Assembly: GCA_031555935.1 (NCBI GenBank)
Contig: JAVBTX010000030.1
Coordinates: 27,594 to 91,593 of the forward strand
DNA length: 64,000 nt
Direction: 5' to 3'
From: Roseburia_C sp031555935
GTDB lineage: Bacteria; Bacillota; Clostridia; Lachnospirales; Lachnospiraceae
The notes beneath the pieces were generated by a model, which saw only the letters and a program-made list of their open reading frames with translations, was not told where the DNA came from and did not search any database. The position numbers and the translations under genes are program-made. Below are positions 41,774 to 51,226 of this stretch, in pieces; within the stretch, counting starts at the first letter, position 1; each line of letters starts with the position of its first letter.

Positions 41774-42892
41774 TTAGTCCTCGGTAATTTCACCCTTTGG
41801 AACAGAGATAAAGATGCGAAAGCCGTGTTCGGTCTGGTATGAAAAACTGCCATGCAGAGCATGAATTCGCTCCTGCATATTTTCAAGGCCAATGCCGGAA
41901 TGCTTCTTATCAATACTGCCAATATTGGCTCCGTTGTCATCCACAATTAGCTGATAAATGCTTGGGTGTTCGCGGATAACAATATGAATCTCGCTCGCAT
42001 TGCTGTGCTTCACAATATTTGACAAGGCTTCTTTGATAATGGCAATAAAAGCGTATTTGACATTCCGCGGAATAACACGTTCCATATCGTATTCAAAAGC
42101 AATCTGATACTGTCCATATTCATCTAAAATACTGGTAATCGTAGCCTTCAAATCAATGGAATTATCATGCAAATCATGAACACTGGAACGAATATTATCC
42201 ATCGCACCGGAGAGCGTATCTTTCAAATCGTGAAGCGGTGATGCAAGGATGTCATTTTTATTAATCGCAATCAGAGCGCCAACCTGTAGAAGCGAACGCG
42301 ACAGCATATGTCCGACATTATCGTGGATTTCTCTGGCAATGCGGTTACGTTCCTTTAAAGTGGCAAGATAGATTTCATAATCCTGTTTTTCCAATAAGTC
42401 TTTGTTCTTCTGACTGAGCATCAAATTAAATTCCTGACTGTCATCACGCACTATTTTTAACTGTTTGTTTAACAGATATACCTCTGAGCTGTGTTTGTGG
42501 AGCAGATACGTCAGGACAAATAACATAAAAATAAGTAATAGCTGCAACGGCATTTCAAGCGTAATTTGGACAAAAATCAGCGGCAGACTAAGCGCATAAA
42601 GATAGTAAAAGCGGGTATTTAACAAATCGTAAAAAAGTAACGGCAGGTATAGGCAAAAAGCCGGATGAATCAAACTGATACCAAGATAGGAAATCAGCAG
42701 TCCGATGTAAATTGGATTTTCTTTTAAATGTGAGACCTGCTCCAAATCAGGATGCAAAAAACCAGCCAGACAAGTATAGGCAATTGCGGTTAAAAAAGCC
42801 ATAATGCAAAAAAAGCCGATTTCTGGATAGGAGAAAATCAGTATCATGGTGGTACATATCAGAATGACAACTTTATCAATAATAGCGTTCAT
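41774..42892 (-). CDS. Sensor histidine kinase, HisKA_3 type
   Basis: 372 residues. Four to five membrane segments in the first 130 residues with almost no extracellular loop, a coiled linker, the phosphoacceptor box RNRIAREIHDNVGHML (His near residue 190) and an ATPase domain with VKHSNASEI, DDNGANIG and GIGLENMQERI. This intramembrane-sensing layout is typical of kinases that monitor membrane-active drugs. The ATG at 42892 follows TTGAGG; a TTG at 42913 overlaps that site and is less likely. Promoter: TTGTGC (42954-42959), 17 bases, TATAGT (42931-42936). Confidence 0.93.
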   Translation of the reverse strand: MNAIIDKVVILICTTMILIFSYPEIGFFCIMAFLTAIAYTCLAGFLHPDLEQVSHLKENPIYIGLLISYLGISLIHPAFCLYLPLLFYDLLNTRFYYLYALSLPLIFVQITLEMPLQLLLIFMLFVLTYLLHKHSSEVYLLNKQLKIVRDDSQEFNLMLSQKNKDLLEKQDYEIYLATLKERNRIAREIHDNVGHMLSRSLLQVGALIAINKNDILASPLHDLKDTLSGAMDNIRSSVHDLHDNSIDLKATITSILDEYGQYQIAFEYDMERVIPRNVKYAFIAIIKEALSNIVKHSNASEIHIVIREHPSIYQLIVDDNGANIGSIDKKHSGIGLENMQERIHALHGSFSYQTEHGFRIFISVPKGEITED

Positions 42893-42930
42893 TGTTTTTT
42901 CCTCAATTTTCAAAATAAGTTGCTGTTTTT

Positions 42931-42959
42931 ACTATAATATATATTGCCAGGAAGCACAA
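42931..42959 (-). promoter_or_regulatory. Promoter of the two-component system
   Basis: Minus strand -35 TTGTGC, 17 bases, -10 TATAGT. Confidence 0.6.
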
Positions 42960-42972
42960 CCAATCTAGTGAA

Positions 42973-42990
42973 AAATGACATTTGTCATTT
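42973..42990. promoter_or_regulatory. 18-bp palindrome, candidate response-regulator site
   Basis: Perfect arms AAATGACA and TGTCATTT around TT. It lies 13 bases upstream of the kinase -35 and about 20 bases upstream of the weak -35 (TGTTAA, 43011-43016) paired with TAGAAT (43034-43039) for the ABC operon, a position suited to activation of both. Confidence 0.6.
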
Positions 42991-43072
42991 CAAGAGGTGA
43001 CACACTTCACTGTTAAACGTTAGGAAAATCGGATAGAATCAAATTATCAACAGGAAAGAGGAGGAAAATGTT

Positions 43073-44023
43073 ATGTCACAGACAACGCAACCAATTGTTG
43101 AAATTGAAAATTTGGTAAAACGATATAAGGAAGTTTTGGCACTCGATCATTTGAATTTGCAGATAGAAGAAGGTGAAATCTACGGATTGCTAGGACCAAA
43201 CGGTTCCGGTAAGACAACTGCTATCAGTTGTATTTTAGCGCTGCTAAGCTTTGACAAGGGCAGTGTCAAGGTGTTTGGTCAGGAGATGCAGCCAGACAGC
43301 TATGCGGCTAAGAAAAATATAGGAGTCGTGTTACAAAATGTAGCAGTATTTGATGAGCTGACGGTGCGGGAAAATATTGATTACTTCTGTGGTCTTTATA
43401 TAAAGGATAAAGCACAGCGAAAAATATTGGTGAATCAAGCCATCCAGTTTGTCGGCTTGGAGGAATTTGAGAAATTTTATCCTAAAAAATTATCGGGTGG
43501 TTTACTGCGACGCTTAAATATTGCTTGTGGAATCGCTCACCAGCCGAAATTAATTATTATGGATGAGCCGACCGTAGCGGTTGACCCACAGAGCCGGAAT
43601 AAAATCCTTGAAGGCATTCAGCAGTTAAATGCCGCAGGTGCAACAATCATCTACACCTCACATTATATGGAGGAAGTGGAGCAAATCTGCAGTCGGATAG
43701 CAATTATTGACAAAGGCCGCAAAATCGCAGAGGGAACCAAAGAAGAATTAAAGCGGATGATTAAGACCGGTGAGAAGATTCGCGTGGATGTAATGGGGCT
43801 GAGTGCAGAGCAGCTATCTCAGATTGAAAAATTAAATCATGTCTATAAAGTGAAGTATGAGGAAAATCAGCTATCCATCAATTGCAGTGGTGGAAAACAT
43901 AACTTAGTAAACATTCTTGATTACTTGCAGAAACAGGAAATCAGCTTTGGCCGGGTCTACTCGGAAATGCCGTCACTAAACGACGTTTTCCTTGAAATAA
44001 CCGGCAAAGAATTAAGAGACTAG
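43073..44023 (+). CDS. ABC exporter ATP-binding protein (LnrL/YfiL-like)
   Basis: 316 residues. Walker A GPNGSGKTT, signature LSGGLLRR (variant of LSGGQ), Walker B LIIMDEPTVAVDP and switch His in YTSHYMEE. A C-terminal region of about 90 residues is typical of drug-export ATPases. It is followed by two permeases of about 380 residues and faces a HisKA_3/LuxR system, the same set of five functions as the linearmycin-resistance locus lnrJKLMN of Bacillus; the equivalence is inferred from layout. GAGGAGG precedes the ATG. Confidence 0.92.
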   Translation: MSQTTQPIVEIENLVKRYKEVLALDHLNLQIEEGEIYGLLGPNGSGKTTAISCILALLSFDKGSVKVFGQEMQPDSYAAKKNIGVVLQNVAVFDELTVRENIDYFCGLYIKDKAQRKILVNQAIQFVGLEEFEKFYPKKLSGGLLRRLNIACGIAHQPKLIIMDEPTVAVDPQSRNKILEGIQQLNAAGATIIYTSHYMEEVEQICSRIAIIDKGRKIAEGTKEELKRMIKTGEKIRVDVMGLSAEQLSQIEKLNHVYKVKYEENQLSINCSGGKHNLVNILDYLQKQEISFGRVYSEMPSLNDVFLEITGKELRD

Positions 44024-44035
44024 GAGGGGATGAGA

Positions 44036-45172
44036 ATGTTTTTTCGCTTATTTAAATACAGCATAATGAAAAGCCTGCGGAAAAAAGAGATATTTTTCTG
44101 GAATCTATGTTTTCCATTTATATTAGGAACATTGTTTTTTGTCAGCTTTGGAAATTATTCGGAAAACTTGGAAAACTTTCGGACAATACCAATAGCGTAT
44201 GTCGAAACTGAAAATGCGGATGCAGAATTTGAAGCGGTATTGACGGAATTAGAGCAGCAGGATAGCCCGCTCGTGGAGCGCAATACAGTAAGCCTGGACG
44301 AAGCACAGAAGCTGCTTGAGGATGGCGACGTTGAGGGTGTTTACTATAATGACAAAGACGGAATTATCCTATATGTCAAAGAAGAGGGGATTTTTCCAAG
44401 CATTTTAAAGACGGTTCTCGATGAATATCAAAAGACTTCCAATGCAATTGCAACCATTGCTGAAAAGCATCCGGAGAATTTAATGGCAGTTCTAGACAAT
44501 ATTTCGACCGAAGTTAATATGCTGACTGAGAAACCAACTTCCAGTGGAAATCTTGATACAATGGTTAGTTATTTTTATGCATTAATAGCGATGAGTTGTT
44601 TATATGGTTGTTTTACCGGAGTTAATTGTGCCGTTGATATTAAGGCAGATAAATCCGCGCTGGGAGCAAGACGGCTGGTTGCCAGTACAAATCGGTTTTC
44701 GATGATGCTGGCTGATATTGCCGCAAGTATTGCCTTACAATTTTTCTGTAGTGAACTGGCAGTTTGCTATTTGAAATACGTATTAAAAGTAGACTTTGGT
44801 CGGCGGATGCCATATCTTGCGCTCGTGGTCTTGGTTGGTTCAATCATTGGTATTGCGACCGGATTTTTTATCGGTTCAGTCGGTAAAGCACCCATCGAAG
44901 GTAAAATTGGGATGGCTGTGGGAATTACGATGTTGGAATGTTTTTTAAGTGGCTTGATGGTTGGCAATATGTACTATATTATTCAGGATATTTGCCCGCT
45001 GATAAACAAAATCAATCCGGCGTCCTTAATTGTAGATGCCTTATATAGTCTCGATATTTATGATACCTATGAACGATTTTATGGAAATCTAGGGCTTATG
45101 CTGGGAATCTCCGTATTGTTGGGTGGACTGGGATATCTGAGCATCAGGAGGGAACGATATGCAAGTATATAA
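44036..45172 (+). CDS. ABC-2 type permease (LnrM/YfiM-like)
   Basis: 378 residues. One N-terminal membrane segment (about 20-40), a large extracellular domain (about 45-170) and five C-terminal helices, the layout of ABC-2 drug exporters. ATG 44036 lies eight bases after AGGAGG; ATG 44030 is only two bases from it. The stop overlaps the next permease start by 14 bases. The protein likely forms a heterodimer with that permease. Confidence 0.88.
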   Translation: MFFRLFKYSIMKSLRKKEIFFWNLCFPFILGTLFFVSFGNYSENLENFRTIPIAYVETENADAEFEAVLTELEQQDSPLVERNTVSLDEAQKLLEDGDVEGVYYNDKDGIILYVKEEGIFPSILKTVLDEYQKTSNAIATIAEKHPENLMAVLDNISTEVNMLTEKPTSSGNLDTMVSYFYALIAMSCLYGCFTGVNCAVDIKADKSALGARRLVASTNRFSMMLADIAASIALQFFCSELAVCYLKYVLKVDFGRRMPYLALVVLVGSIIGIATGFFIGSVGKAPIEGKIGMAVGITMLECFLSGLMVGNMYYIIQDICPLINKINPASLIVDALYSLDIYDTYERFYGNLGLMLGISVLLGGLGYLSIRRERYASI

Positions 45173-46313
45173 AGCTTTTTTTAAGATTGTCAGAAAACGA
45201 TTAGGCTCGGTGTCAATGTACTTTATCATTTTTATTGGCATTGCAATTGCAATGGCAAAAATGGGGATGAATAATGAGGTCGGTAATTTTGAGCAGACCA
45301 AGTTAAATATTGCCATTGAAAATCTCGATCAGGGTAGATTAGGCGAGGGATTGATGGAGCAGCTAAGCTTGAATAACACCGTTACGCCAATCCCGGAAAC
45401 AGACGATGAATTAATGGATCAGATGTTTAACCGTCGACTAGACTATGTTTTATATATTCCAGCAGATTTTACGAGTCGTTTTTTGGCTGGTGAACGCGAA
45501 GAACTATTGACAAATCAGAAAGTGCCTTCTACGACGACGGGGATGTTTGCCGATAATCAGGTGGAATCGTACTTGTCAATGGTGGGGCTATATCTTGAAT
45601 CTGGATTTAATTTGGAAGAAAGTATTGATTATACCAATGATACCATGAAGATATCATCAGAGGTGGAATTTGCATCAGGCAAGGATGAGGCATCAATTAA
45701 TCCAGCCGTGTACTATTTTCGGTATCTGCCATATATTTTTATCTGTAGTATGGTATGTATACTTGGGCCGGTATTAATGAATTTTAACAAGCGTGATATC
45801 AGTGCCAGAAATAAATGTTCGTCGATGTCCTTTACCAAGCGAAATCTATATTTGTTACTAGGTAGTTTGATACTGATGTTGGTGGCTTATGGCTTGATGA
45901 TGATAATTGCCTACATGTTGTATCCGGATTACGTGGGCACAGCCAGAGGAGTTTACAGCATGCTCAATGCGTTGATTATGATATTGATGTCGATGGCGCT
46001 TTCCTACCTGGCAACGCAAATCGTGCAAAAAGAAACGGCACTGAATATGTTCAGCAACGTAGTCGGGTTGTCGATGGCATTCTTAGGCGGAGTCTTTGTA
46101 CCGTTAGAGATTTTTGGTGAAAATGTATTGAAGGTTTCCAAATTTGTGCCGACCTATTGGTATGTCATTACCAATGATGCGATTCAAAATATTTCGGGGC
46201 TGGGAAATCTGCCACTGAATATTATTCAGGGTCTGCTAGTTCAAAGCATTTATGTAATCGCGATTTTATTTATTGGGTTATTGGTTAACCGCATGAAGGC
46301 GAGAGAATCCTAG
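45159..46313 (+). CDS. ABC-2 type permease (LnrN/YfiN-like)
   Basis: 384 residues with the same topology as the preceding permease: first helix at about 18-36, extracellular domain to about 180, five further helices, ending LFIGLLVNRMKARES. Contains the typical FLGGVFVPLEIFG segment before the last helices. ATCAGGAGGGAAC precedes the ATG inside the upstream gene. It closes the exporter operon. Confidence 0.88.
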   Translation: MQVYKAFFKIVRKRLGSVSMYFIIFIGIAIAMAKMGMNNEVGNFEQTKLNIAIENLDQGRLGEGLMEQLSLNNTVTPIPETDDELMDQMFNRRLDYVLYIPADFTSRFLAGEREELLTNQKVPSTTTGMFADNQVESYLSMVGLYLESGFNLEESIDYTNDTMKISSEVEFASGKDEASINPAVYYFRYLPYIFICSMVCILGPVLMNFNKRDISARNKCSSMSFTKRNLYLLLGSLILMLVAYGLMMIIAYMLYPDYVGTARGVYSMLNALIMILMSMALSYLATQIVQKETALNMFSNVVGLSMAFLGGVFVPLEIFGENVLKVSKFVPTYWYVITNDAIQNISGLGNLPLNIIQGLLVQSIYVIAILFIGLLVNRMKARES

Positions 46314-46340
46314 AAAATAGTATTAGTATCGAAAAAGAAA

Positions 46341-46380
46341 GGCTGTCGCAAAATTTAGAAAGATAAATTTTGCGACAGCC
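46341..46380 (-). terminator. Strong terminator after ald
   Basis: GGCTGTCGCAAAATTTA pairs perfectly with TAAATTTTGCGACAGCC over six bases. On the minus strand it is followed by TTTCTTTTTC, so it ends the typA-ald transcript; it would also block the convergent exporter operon. Confidence 0.85.
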
Positions 46381-46415
46381 TCACACTTATTTACATGCGC
46401 CTGCTGGCGCAAGTT

Positions 46416-47522
46416 TTAAAATACTACTTTTTCACATGCAATGTTAAACGCTTGGGCAACTTCTGGACAAGTCAGTTTGCCTTTGTAAGTGTTAATCCCC
46501 GGCAAGATTCCCGGCAGTTTCTCACAAGCGTCTTTCAGACCATTCGATGCAATTGCAAGACCGTAACGCAAGGTTGCATTGGTCAGGGCAATCGTTGAAG
46601 TTCTTGGCACTGCGCCCGGCATATTAGCAACACAGTAATGAACAACACCGTCAACGACGAAGGTAGGGTCGTCATGGTAAGTCGGATGGGTGGTTTCACA
46701 GCATCCGCCCTGATCAACTGCAATATCAACAATGACGCTTCCTGGTTTCATTTTTTTCAGATATTCGCGGCGAACCAGCTTTGGTGCCGCACCACCAGGA
46801 ATCAAAACGGCGCCAATCACGAGGTCAGCATTTTCGCAGAGCCGTTCGATGGCAGCATCGGTGCTGTAAAGTGTCTGAATGCTGTTTCCGAAAATATCAT
46901 CCAGGTAAGTCAGGCGGTCAAGATTATTATCCACAACGGTAACATCAGCGCCGATACCAACCGCAATTCGGCAGGCATTAATGCCGACAACACCGCCGCC
47001 TAACACGGCCACCTTCGCGCGCGGAACACCAGGCACGCCGGCGAGCAGGACACCACGACCGCCAAACGGTTTCTCTAAGCATTTCGCACCTTCTTGAATA
47101 CTAAGTCTTCCGGCAATCTCACTCATTGGTTTTAACAGCGGAATACCGCCATTGGCATCTCTGATTGTTTCATAAGCAACACTGGTTGCACCTGATTTAA
47201 CAAGTACATCGGTCAGTTGTTTGTCGGCCGCCAGATGAAGATAGGTGAAAAGAATCTGTCCATCGCGAATCATATCATATTCTGGTTCCAGTGGTTCTTT
47301 TACTTTCACAATCATCTCAGCCTGCCCATATACCTCGGCAGGTGTATCACAAAGCTTGGCACCGGCTGCGGCATACTGCTCATCGCTAAATCCAGAGCCG
47401 TCACCCGCTGTTTTTTCGATTAAAACAGAATGTCCGGCGCTGATATAACTTTTTACATTTTCTGGGGTTAGCCCCACACGGTACTCATACTTTTTAATTT
47501 CTTTTACACAACCTACAATCAT
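46416..47522 (-). CDS. ald: Alanine dehydrogenase
   Basis: 368 residues, the normal length. Converts L-alanine and NAD to pyruvate, ammonia and NADH. N-terminal VGCVKEIKKYEYRVGLTPENV contains the substrate Arg; KVKEPLEPEY holds the Lys; LLAGVPGVPRAKVAVLGGGVVGINA is the NAD-binding glycine motif; DQGGCCETTHPT follows. AGGAGG lies seven bases before the ATG at 47522. It is 21 bases downstream of typA on the same strand, so the two are probably co-transcribed. Confidence 0.95.
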   Translation of the reverse strand: MIVGCVKEIKKYEYRVGLTPENVKSYISAGHSVLIEKTAGDGSGFSDEQYAAAGAKLCDTPAEVYGQAEMIVKVKEPLEPEYDMIRDGQILFTYLHLAADKQLTDVLVKSGATSVAYETIRDANGGIPLLKPMSEIAGRLSIQEGAKCLEKPFGGRGVLLAGVPGVPRAKVAVLGGGVVGINACRIAVGIGADVTVVDNNLDRLTYLDDIFGNSIQTLYSTDAAIERLCENADLVIGAVLIPGGAAPKLVRREYLKKMKPGSVIVDIAVDQGGCCETTHPTYHDDPTFVVDGVVHYCVANMPGAVPRTSTIALTNATLRYGLAIASNGLKDACEKLPGILPGINTYKGKLTCPEVAQAFNIACEKVVF

Positions 47523-47543
47523 CAATGCTCCTCCTTGAATGAA

Positions 47544-49373
47544 TTATTTTTTATTATTTGAACGTTTACGCATCGTTGGGTCTAAGATTCTCTTGCGAAT
47601 ACGAAGGCTTTCTGGAGTTACTTCAAGTAATTCGTCGATGTCAATAAAGTCAAGTGCCTGCTCTAAGCTTAGAACTCTTGGCGGGCTTAAGGTTAATGCT
47701 TCGTCAGCAGAAGAAGAACGGGTATTGGTTAAATGCTTTTTCTTGCAGACATTTAATTCAATATCCTCAGCCTTAGCCGAAGAACCGATGACCATACCAG
47801 CATAAACTCTTTCGCCGGCACTGATAAATAAGGTACCGCGCTCCTGTGCTGAAAATAATCCATAGGCAACTGCATCACCAGATTCGAAGGCAATCAGGGA
47901 GCCCAGCTTACGATAGGTAATCTCGCCCTTAAAAGGTGCATAACCGTTAAAAATCGTATTAATAATTCCATTTCCCTTGGTATCGGTTAAGAAATCACCA
48001 CGATAGCCGATTAATCCACGGGATGGGATGTTAAATTCCAATCGTGTATATCCACCAGCAATCGGGCGCATATTCTGTAATTCGCCTTTTCTTTGACTTA
48101 ATTTGTCGATTACAGTACCGGTAAAATCATCTGGAACATCAACATAAGCAATTTCCATTGGCTCAAGCTTCTTGCCATTTTCATCTTTTTGATATAATAC
48201 CTCGGCTTTACTTACAGCAAATTCATAGCCTTCACGACGCATATTTTCAATTAAAACGGATAAATGTAATTCTCCACGTCCTGATACTTTTAAACTATCA
48301 GCACTATCAGTATCTTCGACCCGCAAGCTGACATCGGTATTTAATTCCTTGAACAGACGGTCACGGATATGACGGGAAGTAACGAATTTACCTTCCTGTC
48401 CAGCCAGTGGGCTGTCGTTAACAATAAAATTCATTGACAACGTTGGCTCAGAGATTTTTTGGAATGGAAGTGCCTCCGGCGCCTCTGGTGCACAGATGGT
48501 ATCACCGATATGAATGTCTGCAATACCAGAAATCGCTACGATTGAACCGATTCCGGCTTCCGTAACTTCAACTTTTTTGAGTCCGTCAAATTCGTATAAT
48601 TTACTGATACGGACCTTTTTCATTTTATCTGGCTCGTGGTGATTTAATACCACTGCATCCTGATTTATTTTCAGACAGCCATTGTCAACCTTGCCGACAC
48701 CAATCCGACCGACATACTCATTGTAATCAATGGTACTGATTAACACCTGGGTATTGGCTTCAGGGTCACCCTGTGGAGCTGGGATATATTCAAGAATGGT
48801 TTCAAAAAGAGCAACCATGTCTTTTTTCTCATCATTTAAATCCTTCACGGCATAGCCATTGCGGGCGGAAGCGAAGATAAATGGACAATCCAACTGCTCA
48901 TCGGAAGCATCTAAATCCATAAATAATTCTAACACTTCGTCAATTACTTCATCTGGTCTGGCTTCTGGGCGGTCAATTTTATTGATGCAAACGATGACAT
49001 GGAGGTCTAATTCTAATGCTTTCATCAGCACGAATTTCGTCTGTGGCATGGCACCTTCATAGGCATCAACAACCAACACAACACCATCAACCATTTTTAA
49101 AACACGTTCCACCTCGCCACCGAAGTCGGCATGTCCTGGAGTATCAATAATATTGATTTTGGTCTCTCCATATAATACCGCAGTATTTTTGGAGAGGATG
49201 GTAATTCCACGCTCACGCTCAATGTCATTCGAGTCCATGACACGTTCCTGGACCTCCTGATTGCTGCGGAAGACACCACTTTGTTTAAGCAGTTCGTCAA
49301 CCAAGGTGGTTTTGCCGTGGTCTACATGGGCAATAATGGCAATGTTACGAACATCGTCTCTAGTTGTTCTCAT
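47544..49373 (-). CDS. typA: Ribosome-associated translational GTPase TypA/BipA
   Basis: 609 residues, full length. G-domain motifs are AHVDHGKTTL (G1), RGITI (G2), DTPGHADFGGE (G3) and NKIDRPEAR (G4). Domains II, III, V and the C-terminal TypA domain follow, with SRGLIGYRGDFLTDTKGNG. It binds 70S ribosomes and helps assembly and stress translation. GAAGGAAA precedes the ATG. Confidence 0.96.
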   Translation of the reverse strand: MRTTRDDVRNIAIIAHVDHGKTTLVDELLKQSGVFRSNQEVQERVMDSNDIERERGITILSKNTAVLYGETKINIIDTPGHADFGGEVERVLKMVDGVVLVVDAYEGAMPQTKFVLMKALELDLHVIVCINKIDRPEARPDEVIDEVLELFMDLDASDEQLDCPFIFASARNGYAVKDLNDEKKDMVALFETILEYIPAPQGDPEANTQVLISTIDYNEYVGRIGVGKVDNGCLKINQDAVVLNHHEPDKMKKVRISKLYEFDGLKKVEVTEAGIGSIVAISGIADIHIGDTICAPEAPEALPFQKISEPTLSMNFIVNDSPLAGQEGKFVTSRHIRDRLFKELNTDVSLRVEDTDSADSLKVSGRGELHLSVLIENMRREGYEFAVSKAEVLYQKDENGKKLEPMEIAYVDVPDDFTGTVIDKLSQRKGELQNMRPIAGGYTRLEFNIPSRGLIGYRGDFLTDTKGNGIINTIFNGYAPFKGEITYRKLGSLIAFESGDAVAYGLFSAQERGTLFISAGERVYAGMVIGSSAKAEDIELNVCKKKHLTNTRSSSADEALTLSPPRVLSLEQALDFIDIDELLEVTPESLRIRKRILDPTMRKRSNNKK

Positions 49374-49742
49374 ATAATATTTCCTTCTTTCTATTTCGAA
49401 CAGAAATTTTCGGTAACAAAAAAACAGTTTCTTATTTATATGTCAATCGGAATGACCGACTTACTTATTCTATCATAATTTTCATGATGCGCAAGTTTTT
49501 TATGCATTCAAATCTACATTTTTTATGAGGTCGCATTTTTTGCTGTAAAAAAATGGAGAAAAGCAAACGTTTGTTATCGACAAGAAATGCGGTTTTTCGG
49601 CAAATAGGCAATGGTAATGTAATGGAGTTCTAAATGGGATGCATCCAGAATATATTGCAATAACTAACAATCGATATGCCATCGATGTACGTAAGCCGAC
49701 AGATATTGAAAATATCGGGCAAGAAGAAGGGAGACAAATTTC
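49374..49742. other. Intergenic region of 369 bases
   Basis: Divergent control region of typA and the SSB-like gene, AT-rich. A TTGACA occurs on the typA strand (49438-49443 complement) without a good -10. A 48-codon frame from ATG 49639 runs into the SSB-like gene in another frame, ending at 49783; it has no ribosome site and I do not call it. Nothing else recognised. Confidence 0.5.
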
Positions 49743-50369
49743 ATGGCAGATAAAATATTCGAAAACAACCAGGTTTCAATTGTAGGTGAAATCATATCCG
49801 GTTTCACATTTAGTCACGAGGTATATGGTGAGGGCTTCTATATGGTAGAGGTAGCAGTAAATCGTCTCAGCAATTTTGCTGACTATATCCCGCTGATGAT
49901 ATCGGAACGCCTAATTGACGTCAAAACAGACCATATTGGTCAGCAGATTTTCGCAACCGGTCAATTTCGCTCTTATAACAAGCACGAGGAATGTAAAAAT
50001 CGTCTGGTTCTGTCCGTGTTTGTAAGAGAAATTGAATTTATCGAGGAAGAAGAGGATGAGTTAAAGAGTAACCAGATTTTTCTCGATGGATATATTTGTA
50101 AGGACCCGATTTATCGAAAAACGCCGCTGGGCCGGGAGATTGCAGACTTACTTGTTGCTGTAAATCGTTCCTATGGAAAATCTGATTACATACCATGCAT
50201 CTGCTGGGGCAGGAATGCAAGATTTGCTTCTAGCTTTGAAGTGGGAGGGCACGTTCAAGTTTGGGGCAGAATTCAGAGTCGCGAATATGTAAAAAAACTA
50301 AATGAAGAAGATATTGAGAAGCGCATTGCTTATGAGGTTTCCGTCAGCAAGGTCGATTTCTTAGATTAA
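49743..50369 (+). CDS. Single-stranded DNA-binding protein-like, two OB folds
   Basis: 208 residues. Two successive OB-fold segments are visible: NNQVSIVGEIISGFTFSHEV (about 8-105) and NQIFLDGYICKDPIYRKTPLGREIADLLVAVNRSYGKSDYIPCICWGRNA (about 106-208); the second closely follows the SSB pattern. There is no acidic C-terminal tail for partner binding, although it ends VDFLD. Canonical SSB has one OB fold and the tail, so this is an accessory variant. AAGGGAG precedes the ATG. Confidence 0.82.
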   Translation: MADKIFENNQVSIVGEIISGFTFSHEVYGEGFYMVEVAVNRLSNFADYIPLMISERLIDVKTDHIGQQIFATGQFRSYNKHEECKNRLVLSVFVREIEFIEEEEDELKSNQIFLDGYICKDPIYRKTPLGREIADLLVAVNRSYGKSDYIPCICWGRNARFASSFEVGGHVQVWGRIQSREYVKKLNEEDIEKRIAYEVSVSKVDFLD

Positions 50370-50462
50370 GCTTTTAATCATGGCAGCAATCATAATTTGC
50401 TTTTTTTCCAATAGTATGTTATTTTAGAAAAATCTGGAGCATATTACGGAAGGGAAAAAATC

Positions 50463-50948
50463 ATGGATAAAGGTTTGATTCAGGTTTATTATGGCGAAGG
50501 AAGAGGTAAGACAACGGCGGCCTTGGGCTCAGCACTGCGAGCTGCGGGGGAAGGTAAAACCGTAGTAGTCGTACAGTTTTTAAAAGGAAAAGCCGATGCG
50601 GGCATGGACTACTTGCAGCGTCTGGAACCAGAAATCAAAATCTTCCGTTTTGAAAAAGCGGAGGCTTATTATGAGACCCTTTCGGAAGAAGAGCAAAGCG
50701 AAGCCAAGATGAACATGATTAATGGCTTAAACTACGCAAAAAAGGTGTTGCAAACGGGAGAATGCAGTGTTTTAATTCTCGATGAAGTATTAGGAATGAT
50801 TGATACTGGTATTATTACCTCGGAGGATTTAGAAGCAGTATTACAGGCAAAGATGGACGATATAGATATTATCTTGACCGGTCGTGTGTTAGAGCCATCA
50901 GTTCGCGAGTATGCGGACGAAATCTATAATATTGCGTCCGAGAAATAA
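50463..50948 (+). CDS. cobO: Corrinoid (cob(I)yrinic acid a,c-diamide) adenosyltransferase
   Basis: 161 residues, CobA/CobO/BtuR family. P-loop GEGRGKTTAA near residue 11, VVVVQFLKGK, and the Walker B-like VLILDEVLGMID. Transfers adenosyl from ATP to reduced corrinoid, making adenosylcobalamin or its precursor. The protein is slightly shorter than E. coli BtuR and lacks its N-terminal extension. No other cobalamin genes are in the window. GGAAGGG lies before the ATG. Confidence 0.93.
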   Translation: MDKGLIQVYYGEGRGKTTAALGSALRAAGEGKTVVVVQFLKGKADAGMDYLQRLEPEIKIFRFEKAEAYYETLSEEEQSEAKMNMINGLNYAKKVLQTGECSVLILDEVLGMIDTGIITSEDLEAVLQAKMDDIDIILTGRVLEPSVREYADEIYNIASEK

Positions 50949-50951
50949 ACA

Positions 50952-50980
50952 TTGACAGAATATAAACACGGTGTTATATT
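50952..50980 (+). promoter_or_regulatory. Promoter of the lysine riboswitch-dapA transcript
   Basis: Consensus -35 TTGACA, 17 bases, -10 TATATT (50975-50980), ending about 20 bases before the riboswitch P1 stem. Confidence 0.8.
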
Positions 50981-50997
50981 GAAAATAGAATTTCATA

Positions 50998-51168
50998 TAT
51001 GGTAGAGGTTGCGCGATTTATCAGTAGCTTATTGGATGTGGCAGGACAGACGAAGATAAGTGAAAGGGGAAAGCGCCGAAAGAATAGTTCCACCCTGATC
51101 GGAACTGCTCTTGGGCATAGACTGAATAAGTTTATGACTGTCATCTGAAAAGATGGGGAGCTATCGTT
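50998..51168 (+). promoter_or_regulatory. Lysine riboswitch (L-box)
   Basis: Conserved L-box segments occur in order: AGAGGTTGCGC at the start, CAGTAGC, GAAAGGGGAAAGCGCCGAA, CTTGGGC, GACTGTCATC and GGGGAGCTATC. GGTAG (51001-51005) pairs with CTATC (51161-51165) to close P1. A terminator follows at 51198 and dapA lies downstream. When lysine is bound the terminator should form and dapA-dapB transcription stop. Confidence 0.93.
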
Positions 51169-51197
51169 AATACTGTAGGTTAATTGCAGAATTATCA

Positions 51198-51226
51198 GTC
51201 GGCTCTTGGAGCCGGCTTTTTTATTT
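51198..51226 (+). terminator. Riboswitch-controlled terminator
   Basis: GTCGGCTC pairs with GAGCCGGC over TTG, followed by TTTTTTATTT. It is the expression platform of the lysine riboswitch. Confidence 0.85.

Noticed and set aside
49639..49783. 48-codon open frame overlapping the SSB-like gene start
   Set aside because: No ribosome site, overlaps the better supported gene in another frame, and no recognisable similarity.
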